Below are positions 27,099 through 38,660 of a DNA stretch of 64,000 nucleotides, piece by piece. Under the pieces are notes generated by a model. It did not search any database. It saw only the letters and a program-made list of their open reading frames with translations, and was not told the DNA's origin. Source of the stretch: Apostichopus japonicus. Its lineage: Eukaryota > Echinodermata > Holothuroidea > Aspidochirotida > Stichopodidae. Every line of letters begins with the position of its first letter. Position 1 is the stretch's first letter. The DNA lies in the NCBI RefSeq assembly GCF_037975245.1, contig NC_092567.1:22385376-22449375 (forward strand), given 5' to 3'. A program made the translations under genes and the position numbers.

Positions 27099-28074
27099 TT
27101 CATCAAACAGTTGTGATTACTCTAAGATTCATATTATTATAACTACCAGCCTCAAAGCATCTTTTACACATGTTGTCTGTACTATAACATCCTGGGAATC
27201 AATTTGTGTGTACTTGTCTGTTTCGGTGGGGGTGGGGATGAGGGTGGGAGGGGGGGGGAGGTTAATAACCTGCCAGGGAAAGATGTTTTTCTTAGGAGTG
27301 ATTATCATTAAAAATTTCGCAGGCCAACCGTGTAATTCTCTAGTCCAGTATTTTTGTTCGAATTTGAGTACATTTTTCTGTACTCGTGTTCATGGGGTTT
27401 TATTTCGTAGGTTTTCTCGTGACCTTGTTCTCGTATGGGTTCAAGCATACTGAAATTGCTATTTTAACCATATCTTTTCTTTCTAGTGATAATACGTGTG
27501 ATACTGTTCAAGTAACGAGGAACATGATGTATGTAGTTTTCTTTCAAGCAATTTCATCACCAAGACCAAGTTTTTTTTCATCTCTCAAGACAAGTTATAA
27601 TGGGGCAAGTTCCATTGCCTCAAGAAGTACGGTATTGTATGATACTACATGTGATGCAGTATTTCTCGGGTTAGGGTTAACCCTAGGGTTTAACGCCTAC
27701 CGTAGGGTATTCCCGGTCCACAAGATACGTCATTCCTTAGGCTGTATCATGCATGATGACATTGCTCGACATATTTAACTGTGTACAAAACGGTTTTCTT
27801 GAGAAATACTGTCACGTGAGGATTGTGTGATTTCATAATAAAGTAACTGCATATTCATGAGATTGAAATATTTAAATCACTTGATTAGGGTCCTGACATA
27901 ATTACACCAGTAACTACCGCATGGGTTTAATAATGACTCTAACAGCATCTGCGAAAATTCTTTATATGCAAAGTGTGCCTATCGGATGGATAATTGTGAT
28001 ATATAAAACGAAAGCGGTTGCTTTGGACTAGGACTTTAATAAATTTTTGTCAATGTAACAAGGTTTTATCTTAA
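27099..28074. other. Non-coding stretch with open frames of doubtful meaning
   Basis: Plus-strand frames at 26953-27453 and 27386-27778 are open for 130-166 codons but show no recognisable domain. The first overlaps the decayed MITE. A palindrome containing TTAGGGTTAACCCTA lies at about 27671-27685. Confidence 0.4.
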
Positions 28075-28310
28075 GAATTCTGGTGACATCTTGCTTGTAC
28101 CCAATATATTTATTTACTTGATTTGTACCCAATATATTTATTTACTTGATTTGTACCCAATATTTCTTTATTTTGTACAAAATATATTTCTTTGTTTGTA
28201 ACCAATGTAGTTCTTTATTTGTAACCAATATATTTCTTTATTTGTAAACATAAACATATTTCTTTATTTGTAAACAAAAACATATTTCTTTATTTGTATG
28301 CAATATATTA
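28075..28310. repeat. AT-rich minisatellite, ~27-bp units
   Basis: About eight diverged units are of the form TTTGTACCCAATATATTTAT with a variable tail. The first two are nearly identical and later ones drift (TTTGTAAACAAAAACATATT). Confidence 0.85.
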
Positions 28311-31300
28311 TAAGAAGCAAAAATGGGTTCTTTCGGCTTGATAATAAAGGGGAACTTTCATGTGTTCCACAAAACATGTCATTGCTACCCTCCAGCCCCC
28401 CCCCCCCACAGCCCGGCCGCACCTTTGCTAAACCCACACAACTCTTCCACCTCCATCGGGCAATGTTTGTTACAGTCGGGTGAAATAAGACCACTCCTTC
28501 TGTAATGGTTCATGCCCCACCCTAAATCAGACTAGGCGGAAAGGGTGGGGTGCATGGGGGGTGGGGTGTGGTGGGTGGGGGCTTGTTTATGTCGGTGTGT
28601 TAGAGTTTGGCCCAGCTCCTTTGAGTTCCACTTCACTGGTGACTTCTTTACATCTTCCATAATGTTCGCTCAAGTAAGTACAGGGATGAAATTAATTGAA
28701 AATCAACTCCGTTCATCTAATATGAAACAGATTTATTTGGTGAACAACTATACCCACACTCACAATTAAAGTGTTTAAGTCAAGAGAGTGTGTTGCGACG
28801 TTTTTTTTTATATAAATATTTTTTATAATGCGGGATTTCCACTACGTGTAGAAACCTATTACATTCCTCTCTGCTAATACTTTCATCTTAACGCCCAAGA
28901 CTGAAGACTTGATTGACACCATCGAACAGCACATGTTTGATATTTCAGTGTGATATCACAAAATTAATATTAATATTTCCTGTAATTGAGACACTGAATT
29001 TCTGACACATTGATGTTCTTATAACAAAACCTCATTCTGGCATTGGTTTCAGTGTTAACATAGTTTTACATTCTCCTGGGGAAAATATATAAAGATAAGC
29101 ACAAAAAAAAAAGTTTTATAAATATTTAAATCATGTTACACCTTCTACTGTCACGACATTAAAAGACATTAGAAATTTAAAAAAAATGGCAGCTCCCAAA
29201 CATGACTTTGATCGGGTGATATCTCCCAAACGGATCAAGATATATTCCTAACTTATTTAGGGGAGGCTAACATAAATATCTACCACATATATCAGTTAAA
29301 GAGGATGGCTGCGATGGTTTCTCACAATGATATTAATTTTGTTTACCTTTTTATTTCTCTCTCCACCTCTCTCTCTCTCTCTTAAGTTCTATGTTTTTCT
29401 TTCCAAGAATGAAAATTGCCATCACTTAATAATTCGAGTACATGGAAATTGAAATGACACCGAAGAATATTCTACTATATATCGATGTACGGCAGTTTTG
29501 TTTTTAACATTCAGCTTTGGACCACAAGTTTTATCTATTCTAACGTCTTAAAAGATGATTTCAATCTATAACGTCGTGACGAAACTTTGAATCTTTGTAT
29601 AGAGTTTAAAGGTCTACGGACACCTATATATATGAACAACATCGCCCTTATCATTCTAATAGGCATTAGAAATCATGAATATAGCTGCAACTCCCATCAA
29701 AATCCATCAAAGATTGACAATTGACAAAGTGTCTTCTTAATTCTAGTTTGATTCCTGAATAAACATTAGCTAATTATGCATATTGATGATGCAAAGGGAG
29801 TGACTGCCTATATTTCTATCATGTTATTCCTTTGTTTTTACAACCTTCCTTTCCAGGACACTGAACACAGGTTTTGTGTGCCAAAGGCGATTTTTTTTTG
29901 AAATATTTTATTGTCTCCTGTTAAAAGAGGAACATCGCATTATTTAAGTGCTATATGGGGGCTTGTAATTAGGGGCTAACTTATTTTGCTGAGCGCACCA
30001 CTCCATGTGATAGTTGGTACATATTGAATGAGTTTCCCAGATTTATGGAAAATTGAAATGTGTATATCTTGGAGACGAAAAGAGCTTTTCCAAAAATGTC
30101 AACGGATTTCGAATGAGTTTCCCAGATTTATTAAAACTTCAAATGTGAATATCTTGGAAACGTTCCCCCCCCCCCCCACCCAACCATTTCTCCATCAAAG
30201 GCTTTAGTGACTACCATACCTATAACCTACATATTTCACTGTTTCCTTTTCAGCAAAGTCATAACTTCTAACATCAAGGAAGGGACAAACAAAGATATAC
30301 CAACAAAAGAATTATAGATGATTTTTAAGTAAAAATTTGATTTGAAATGAAAACTTAAAGGAAGACGATTCGTTGCAATAGGTAAGGTACACCAACTATT
30401 TCCTGGGCAAGTATTCTTTGTTATTTTAAGTCGTTAATAAATCGTACAAAAAATATACTTTAATATCCTATCAAATTGGGCTCTGGGAACACACTTGCCT
30501 GTTGTAGGGAATATACTGGCTCTTGTCAACATTAAACTTCCTTTGGAAAACATCGCATCAGTTTAACTTTAACACACATACATACAAAACGAAATAGCTA
30601 AAAAAAGCTACGTGCATGGTTCACGAACATGCGAAGCGGAAATATTTTCTTGAAGGAGGTTTTTTTTTTAAACTCGACGGAAATCACAATAAAGTTTGGC
30701 AACAATAGAGACACAATTGAAGCATCCTTTGTACTTTTCCTTATTGTTTGCTGCATGCACTTGACAAAAGATTTTTATTTCCAGGGACTTGATTATGAAA
30801 GACAAAACAAAGGTGAAACGAGGAAACAAAACAATGAACCTTATAACCTGAATTATAGCATAAATGGGACGTGTATCAAATCAGGACTGCATACGTGTTA
30901 TCAGGTGCATTGTGCAAAGGCCTAAATACAGTTTGATGGAATGGTTGGCGCTAATTAAATTAATAAAAACAAAGCATTATAATCGAAGAAAAGACAATGC
31001 AAATCTTTAATTTGAAGAACTGCAGTAACGAGTAGCTTTTGTAATTAACCTTTTCTTAAAAGCAAATCTAATTTTGGTAAAATCGTTCACGAAAATGCAG
31101 CTAGCTGCTTTAAATGAGAGATAGAGGGGGGGGGGAGGGGTTACAGAGTAAGAAAGGGAGGAGGGGGGTGGGTTTCGAAAAAAGAAAGAAAAAGCCTTGT
31201 CGAAGAAATGATAAATGAATCAACAAACAAAATGGTCTCTTGAACGCAGAGTGGGGGGGGGGGTTTGTTGCAGGCCAGTCTAATCAGAGCTATTGACCCC

Positions 31301-31959
31301 CCCTCACCACCACCACCACGAGTGCCGCAAACCCACGAATGTGATGGAGAAATGTAAAACATTAGCTCTGTTAACGAGGATGATCTTTGACAGTTTAAGT
31401 TGTTATTTGTATTATATTAGTTGAACAGATGAGCAGAATACTCTACTCAGAATATACTGGAAGGTGGGGTACAAAACCCACATAGGATACATCGTAATTG
31501 GAAGCTATCAGGTCTAAGTCTAACATTGTGACTTGCCCCTCAAACCCTCAAATCTAAAAGTCACATATCCAAACAGGCTCCAATTGATGACTAAGTGTGC
31601 CCTTTACCAGACTGAACCCTCTTCCGTCGTCCCTTGAGCAGAATTATGTGGTAACATTGTCAAATTCGAGTAACGAAACCCGCACGTCTGCGTGAGACCC
31701 CCCCCCCCCAACACATAAACAAAAAATGTACATATGCATTTGTAATGGTTGAATCGGTTTTAAGTTAAAGCCTCGATCCGATACCTGACATTGTTTTTCT
31801 CAAATTAATTTAACAAATCGGCCTACACTTTAAATCATTGTTTTTACATCCATTATCAAAATGAATGTAAACAGACACCACTCAGGGTAGCCGGTTTTTC
31901 GTGTATTTTCTTAGGTATAGGCTAGTGTTACAGCTTGCAAGAGGGAAAATTTTACTCAC
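28311..31959. other. Presumed intron or intergenic DNA
   Basis: No coding exon is recognised. It contains an 85-bp tandem duplication (30026-30162), poly-C and poly-G tracts, and a CT microsatellite at about 29368-29382. If 31960-33109 joins 17346-17480, this is intron of that gene. Confidence 0.45.
30026..30162. repeat. Tandem duplication, 85-bp period
   Basis: The phrase GAATGAGTTTCCCAGATTTA occurs at 30026 and again at 30111. Each is followed by a similar ATATCTTGGA(G/A)ACG phrase. Two diverged units, possibly a local segmental duplication. Confidence 0.75.
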
Positions 31960-33109
31960 CGTTTTCCAAGGAAGAATTGCTCGAATGTGACGTATCGTCA
32001 TGTTCACCAGTTCTTAGCCGTTGGTGGGGTATCCCTGTGTCCAATGCACCCCTCTGTTCCGCTTGCCGGGGTTCATGGTTATCCTGCTTGGTCTTTGAAC
32101 TCTCACCACAACCCCCCGTGGCTCTCCTTCTGAGCAGGTAATGTCCCGCATATTCTAACGCTTCCCGACGGATACGTTGGACTGGGTGTAGGCCCTGGGG
32201 CCTTTGTAAGATAGGGTCCAATCTTTCGTGAAAGTTAAGAGCGTGGTGACCATGAGCACGACTTTGATGAGAGCAGGAAGGTGATTGATTTTCGGCCGAA
32301 TCTCTCGGTTGAATTATTGCACAATGCTCGGGCGAAGGCTCTGGGTATTGTCTTGTAGGTATGCCCTCTTCCAGTTGTCGTGGTCGACTGGTGTTGGCGT
32401 TACTGAAGGCGCTTTTGAGATGTTGATCAAGGTGTGTATGGGAATGGTAATCAAACAAATGTTTGGACGAGGAGTATAACACACCGGGATGGTTGGACCA
32501 TGTTACATTTGGTGTTACATCAGGAGACGTCGTTGTGTACGAATTAGCACTAGCCGTGTGAACGTAAGTTACATTTGGTAAATCGAATGTTGTGTTTAAT
32601 TCATTGCTGACCTCCATGGCGATATGGTCTCTTGCTTCGACATCTGTGCGCCGTTCCTCCCCGCCACTTGATTCAATCTCTAATATTTCGTCTAAAAAAT
32701 CCGATAAATTGTTATATTTTGGTCGGACATGTGTGCCCTGAGACGGTGTTTTGGACACAGATAACCCAGTTTCGCTTAACTGGTCCATACAGTCATGTGG
32801 TTGATTATCAACTCGTCTTTTATCACTGACAAATTCATGCAGATTAGTGGCGGAAACACGGGGAACTTGTAAAGTTGATAATCCTTGAAAGCCGGTCGCT
32901 TCAGTGGTACCTTCTAACCCCCTCACTCTCTCCGAGAGGTCGAGAGGCAAAGGTGAAACGTCAAATAAGGAGTTCTCATCTATTCTTCCTGATGTCAAAT
33001 CTGACGTTGAATGGCTTCGTTGATTTTCGTTTGAAAATTCGCGATCGAACGTTTCCGAAATGGGATCTGTTTCACTATGTGCTCTGCGGTTTCGATAAAA
33101 GACAGCCAT
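31960..33109 (-). CDS. First coding exon of unrecognised, probably disordered regulatory protein
   Basis: A single open stretch encodes 383 codons and then hits a consensus donor: GAAAACG followed by GTGAGT at 31959-31954. The start AAAGAAATGG has a good Kozak context. Residues 55-59 are PLDLS, the motif type bound by CtBP corepressors. Residues 135-146 (LSDFLDEILEIE) form an acidic amphipathic stretch resembling an activation segment or export signal. Residues 312-329 (RIRREALEYAGHYLLRRR) are a basic, possibly helical segment. Elsewhere it is rich in Ser, Thr, Asn, His and Gln, with no signal peptide or membrane span, so a nuclear regulator is plausible. The family is not recognised. Without splicing the frame would end two codons past the donor. 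The downstream continuation may be the exon at 17346-17480. Confidence 0.8.
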
Positions 33110-33519
33110 TTCTTTAATTTTGGTCTGTTGTTGTTTGTTATTTTTTCTCTGTCGTATGTTTAACTCCCAAGAGATTTTGGTAGAATAAATGCACTGACTT
33201 CTATTTAGCTCACCGTATAACAGCTGGTCTTTGAAAACTCCAGAACTGGATAACGATAAATAGAAAAAGGTAAATTTCTAACAAGCGATGTAGCAGAATC
33301 AATCGTGTCAACAAAACTGTCTCGCTTAAAACAAAAGCTAACTATAAAAGCTTGACAGTGTTACGCGGTAGGAAGGTGTAGGCCTATGTTTCTGAAGAAA
33401 CTTGCAGAATTTTATTCATTGCAGTGTATGCAAACAGTCCAACAACTTTAATGACTTCAAATGGAGACAATATTATCGACGAGACTACAATGTAATCCTT
33501 ACCAGTATTGATATGACAA

Positions 33520-33557
33520 GACTCTGCTTGCGTTAAGTTATACAGTGCTGTTTATAC
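33520..33557 (-). promoter_or_regulatory. Possible TATA promoter of the minus-strand gene
   Basis: On the minus strand GTATAAAC (TATAAA at 33556-33551) lies about 440 bases upstream of the start codon at 33109. A start site would be expected near 33522-33526. A GTAAGG donor-like word follows in the next 20 bases, which could mark a small 5' UTR exon. This is positional inference only. Confidence 0.25.
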
Positions 33558-33931
33558 AGTGTACTTGTGCGCATGTGCATTGTGATGACCTGCGCACGGA
33601 ACACTCAAACTATGTTCGGAGTGTAAACCTGTGCGATGATGTCATAGTGATAATTAGAAACTTTTATTTATGAACGAAAAGTAGGGGATGGTGGGGGTTG
33701 TAGGTCTGCCCACACGGTTTGAAAGGGAGAATGGGGAAGGGTCCGGGTAATGATATATAACTTCAACGGAAGATTAATGTATATCATTTTCGAAGTCACG
33801 GTGCCGTTGGAATCAGGCATGGATAAGTTTCTGTATGGTAAAAAGAAGTGGCATTACGTTTGCAGGTTTTTATAAGGTAAGTCACAGAACTTCAACAGAC
33901 TGACGGTGTGAAACTTTTGTTTCATTTCGAA

Positions 33932-33943
33932 TGACGTCACGTG
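33932..33943. promoter_or_regulatory. Overlapping CRE and E-box
   Basis: The sequence TGACGTCACGTG combines a perfect cAMP-response element and a perfect CACGTG E-box sharing two bases. It lies about 0.8 kb upstream of the start codon of the minus-strand gene. CREB/ATF and bHLH factors bind such words. Function here is unproven. Confidence 0.3.
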
Positions 33944-36900
33944 ATGTAATAATAAGTCGTATGTGTTATCCATTGAAATCATTCCGAAAGTGTAACTTCG
34001 TTCCCGTCTTTGAATTGAAATATTTCACGCAGACTGCAAGGACTATCATGTACTTTCTTTTGGATATTTTTAACTTCCATTGTGTCACGCATGAATGTGC
34101 TCACTGCAGTGACATAATGGGAGAGTCAATGACGGGGGCGGGTGTGTGTGTGTGTGTGGGGGGGGGGGGGGTTCTAGCCAGTAAACCGACTCAAGATATG
34201 GTCAGTTCTAATATTACTTGGGTAGTGCAATATTCTTATTTAAAGGTTATCATTTATACATAATTGCCTTGAGCATACATGGTAGGTCTGATGTTTTTCA
34301 TGAAAGGAGTTTCAGAAGTTTTAAATTTTAAAATTCCCCTTTTTTTTCTATAACCCCCCCAAAAAACGATATTCGATCACCATGGAAACAACACTGCAAA
34401 CACAACCAGCTATTTTAACTAAATTACTGCAAAATACTGACCAAAATCATTAAGTTTCTGTACATCGAAGTTAAAATTGTTTCAAATGTGTAGGCCTACA
34501 AATAGTACACACTGTACTTACGTTAGTCTCCTTCATAAACAGTATTTATCCAATGGTGGGATCCAGTCACAACGTTCACTGTAGCAATGAGATGAGGTCA
34601 AAGGTCGAATGCGAGCAACACTTCAGAGTTGAGCAAGTTTACCAAATTATTGACGTTTCTTTTATTGTTTTCCAAAGCCAACTATTTTACGTAGGTTATT
34701 TACCTTGGCCTTTAAGTATATATGTATCTCTATACAGTTGTATATACATATATTACACTTGTTAAATGTTGAACAAACCCTCGTACACGTCTCGTTGTTA
34801 AGGTAACCAAAATGGCTGCGCGTGTTGCGATTTACTCGGTGATACTTTAATTAATCTACAATCTGTATCCGAACACAGTATATCATGATATGAATACTCA
34901 GTAACTTGTGACGGTTATCAAACAAACTTATTTCCCAATATATAAATATTGACGAGTAATCTCCTGCACCAATTACAATAAAAGGACAGAGAAATCTCGC
35001 TCGACTTCAAACCTTGTCAGCAAATATAAACTCAATCTCCCACTCATTTAGATACGAACGAAGGAGAAACCCACATGAATGAAAGCAACGTAAGAAAATT
35101 CTCCGACTCTGTGTGAAATTTAACGTCCCCAAACAAGGATGTTTCGTAATGAATTGTAACTTTTTTTGCATGTAAAATCCTGCATTTGAATTTCACAATA
35201 AAATGAAATAAATAAGCCTATATGTAACACCCAATAAATCAATAGGCGAAAGGATAATGTCCCTGTCCTCGAAAATAAGAGAGAACTTTATTCCTGGTCA
35301 TATATAACTCCCAGCAGATGAAACTTACATGACGAACTGTATACTGGTCTCACACGCAATGCCTTTAAAATTGTAATGCATTTTTCTATTGAAGAAAAAA
35401 CCCCGAAAAAACTCTGTTACGTTTATCGTAATACACATTAATCAAACTGTTAGCATTGTAGTAGAGTGTATTTAGTTAAATTACAGGTATTATATTATTT
35501 CTCTCTCTCTCTCTCGCTAAAGGAAACGAACTGCAATCCCCCCCCCCCCCCCCCTTAACATTCAATATCGCTTATCTCAATTAGGTTTCGTAAAACAACC
35601 AAGAAGAGATTACAATTTCTACGAATTTCTACTTTATCTTACAGATGAAAGGCTTTGTAGTTATTTACATTTATATCCAAGTAACACAGCTAAGATAAAT
35701 CCTCCCATCTATTCAAATATAGCGCCGTCACCAAATGGGTGTTTGGCGCTTACTGAGGGAAATTCCCTTCTCATAACCTTTTCGTCATTGAGATTCTGTT
35801 TCATATATTTTGACATGCATGCGGTATCAGATATTGAAAGGCGGTGGTATTATATGATGTACAGCACCTTACAAGTGTCATGAAGGTAAGAATTTATATC
35901 CCAATTTGGCAGAAATTTGCTGAAGTGACAAGATACCGGTATGAAACATTATGCGAAGGCTATAGTGAAAAAATATGAATTGTGGTAATATCGGCAGGAT
36001 GTTATTGACACATGCAATTAAATCACAACTAGTTGCAATATCGCCCGTGAACAATGTACGTTTAACGTGGGATTTACGACGCAACAGCTTAGCCTAGGCA
36101 GGCATGTCTTTTTGTGCTGTTTTGTGTTGATAATGTTTAATTTGCAAATATGAATAGGAGAACCCCCCCCCCCCCCCCACCAAAAAAAAAAAAAATTAGC
36201 AAGTGTTTGAAATGACGCCATCGGGACGTAGCTATATGTATGTTTAATGAGACATGCGCAATAGAGTGTAATTTAACGGAGCGTGGTGCGTGTTGGTTAA
36301 TGAGTTTACAACATAACGAATATGATTGATCGGGGAGTTTCCCTGTTTGTGTGCGTGTGTTTATGTACATTGCCACTTAACCTGAAAGTCGGTCGAGTTA
36401 GGTGGAGAGCATGAAAGGAGGGGCAGGAGGGTGCTGTTGGAAAGTTAGAAAATGCTAGTGTGGTCCTCTTAACCAAACTTGAGCACAGGGCGACCAGCTT
36501 TTTACGTGCAGACTATATTGTCCTTCATATCATATAACTGAGGGCGCAAATTATATTCACAAAATAGAAACGAATAACGAACGTTTTTTTTTTCCTTTAT
36601 TTCCAAAACTGGAATTTTATTTTTATTTCTCAATGAATACATTAATCCATGTACTTAAATGTCATTAGGTCAGACATTTCGTCCCACCTCCAAAAAAAAA
36701 AATGTTGGTTATGATTAGTAACAATGGGGAAGAACAATCATATGCAGTCCACTCAAAAAAAGTTAACCATTAAATATTGAATATGATACAAAAAAACAAA
36801 AAAAAAAACATTGGTTACATGGATCAAAAGAGATTTCATTGTCCAATGCAAGAAATTGTCATGCGATTTATACCCGAATATTGTTGATAAATGAAATAAT

Positions 36901-37689
36901 TAAATACTGAGAGGCCTTCCTCCCCCACCCCCTCCTACCCCACAAAAAACCCCTCCCTCACATACTCATGAAGACAGCAACTTTTTATTCACTCGCTGAA
37001 AGAATAATTATGCCACGTACATGTATAAATGCAATAAATACATGCATAAAATGCAACTTTAAAGATAGACCATGCATGTAAATCATATTTCAAATTGTTC
37101 CTAATTTATAATTAATTAATTAATTAGTTAATTAACTTTTTTTCTTTGTCAAAAAATTAAGCGATGCCTCGAAGACTACAAAACATTTCAGAAGCAAGAG
37201 AACAAAGAAATTGTCACAGGCAGCACGTTTCAGATGCTCGTTGCTTCCGGGGTTTATGTAAGCACCTGAAAATAAAATAAATAAACCTTCAAACCAGCAA
37301 ATAATATGTTGTTCAAAGAACATTTTATCTTATTCCTATGAACCTTTTCAGATACAAACAACTTAAGGAATACCTGGGGAATACCACAAAAAAAATGGAT
37401 GCAATTCAACTTCTTTTGAGACCCAACATATACCATCCTTTTGAACTTGTCACATTTCAAATAACATGCTTTCTGAATGTAAATACTACAGTAGAAACAC
37501 ATTTCGGGGCTAAAATTTCGAGATTCACGGAGAAGTTATTGGATTAAACTCATTGCAGTCCTTAAGTCACCAGTGGCACAAAAACTATGATTTGAATTAT
37601 TAATTATGTCATGATGATAACAATACCATCTTCCTATAAGCATACCAAGTAGACAATATACAAGATGCCTGATCTACCGACATAACACT

Positions 37690-38660
37690 GTATTTTGATC
37701 AGCCCACATACAGGAGAACCAATCAATGAGAAAGGCAGTCAGTTTATACACAGTATTCTGATTAGCCCACACATAGTATTCTGACTAGCCCATACACCGA
37801 TCAGCCCACACTCAGTATTCAGACTAGCCCATACACCGATCAGCAAATACACAGTATTCTGATCAGCCAACATACAGATTAGCTCATACATAGCATCCTG
37901 ATCAGCCCACATACAGATCAGCCCATACACAGTATCCTGATCAGCCCACATAGTCATACACAGTATCCTGATCAGCCCACATACAGTGAGCAAGTCAGCC
38001 CATGCACAGCATGCTGATCAGCCCAGATACAGTGAGCCAATCAGCCCATGCACAGTATCCTGATCAGCCCACATACAGATCAGCCCATACACAGTATCCT
38101 GATCAGCCCACATAGTCATACACAGTATCCTGATCAGCCCACATACAGTGAGCAAGTCAGCCCATGCACAGTATGCTGATCAGCCCAGATACAGTGAGCC
38201 AATCAGCCCATGCACAGTATCCTGATCAGCCCACATACAGATCAGCCCATACACAGTATCCTGATCAGCCCACATAGTCATACACAGTATCCTGATCAGC
38301 CCACATACAGTGAGCAAGTCAGCCCATGCACAGTATGCTGATCAGCCCAGATACAGTGAGCCAATCAGCCCATGCACAGTATCCTGATCAGCCCACATAC
38401 AGATCAGCCCATACACAGTATCCTGATCAGCTCACATACAGTGAGCCAATCAGCCCATACACAGTATCCTGATCAGCGGACATTTTGATCCAATCAGCTC
38501 TTACACATTCTGATCAGCCAACATACAGATCAGCCCATACACAGTATCCTGATCAGCCCACACACAGATCAGCCCAGACACAGTATCCTGATCAGCCCAC
38601 ATACAGAGAGTCAGTCAACCCATACACAGTATCCTGATCAGCCGACGTATAGAACCCAAT
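37690..38660. repeat. Minisatellite with 162-bp higher-order repeat
   Basis: Short units of the form CACAGTATCCTGATCAGCCC are separated by CACATACAGATCAG or CATACAGTGAGCCAATCAGC type spacers. A 162-bp block repeats almost perfectly: the rare TAGTCATACAC junction recurs at 37951, 38113 and 38275. Both edges are more diverged. Each unit carries a TGATCA palindrome. The minus strand is open for 84 codons by chance. Confidence 0.95.

Larger units (their letters stand above)
33110..37689. other. 5' flank of the 383-codon exon, then non-coding DNA
   Basis: No further exon is supported. The segment holds a TATA-like word and a CRE/E-box upstream of the minus-strand gene, a TG/G run at 34141-34171, an AAAATGGC initiator-like site near 34810, long C runs at 35538-35555 and 36165-36178, and AT-rich filler. 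Confidence 0.4.

Noticed and set aside
27668-27690. Interstitial telomere fusion (TTAGGGTTAACCCTA)
   Set aside because: Only about one unit on each side. Too short to distinguish from chance.
26953-27778. Two overlapping plus-strand frames of 166 and 130 codons
   Set aside because: The first overlaps a decayed MITE with a G tract. Neither has a domain, coding bias or splice-site support.
37690-38660. CRISPR array
   Set aside because: Repeats are of variable length without unique spacers, units form a higher-order minisatellite, and the genome is eukaryotic.
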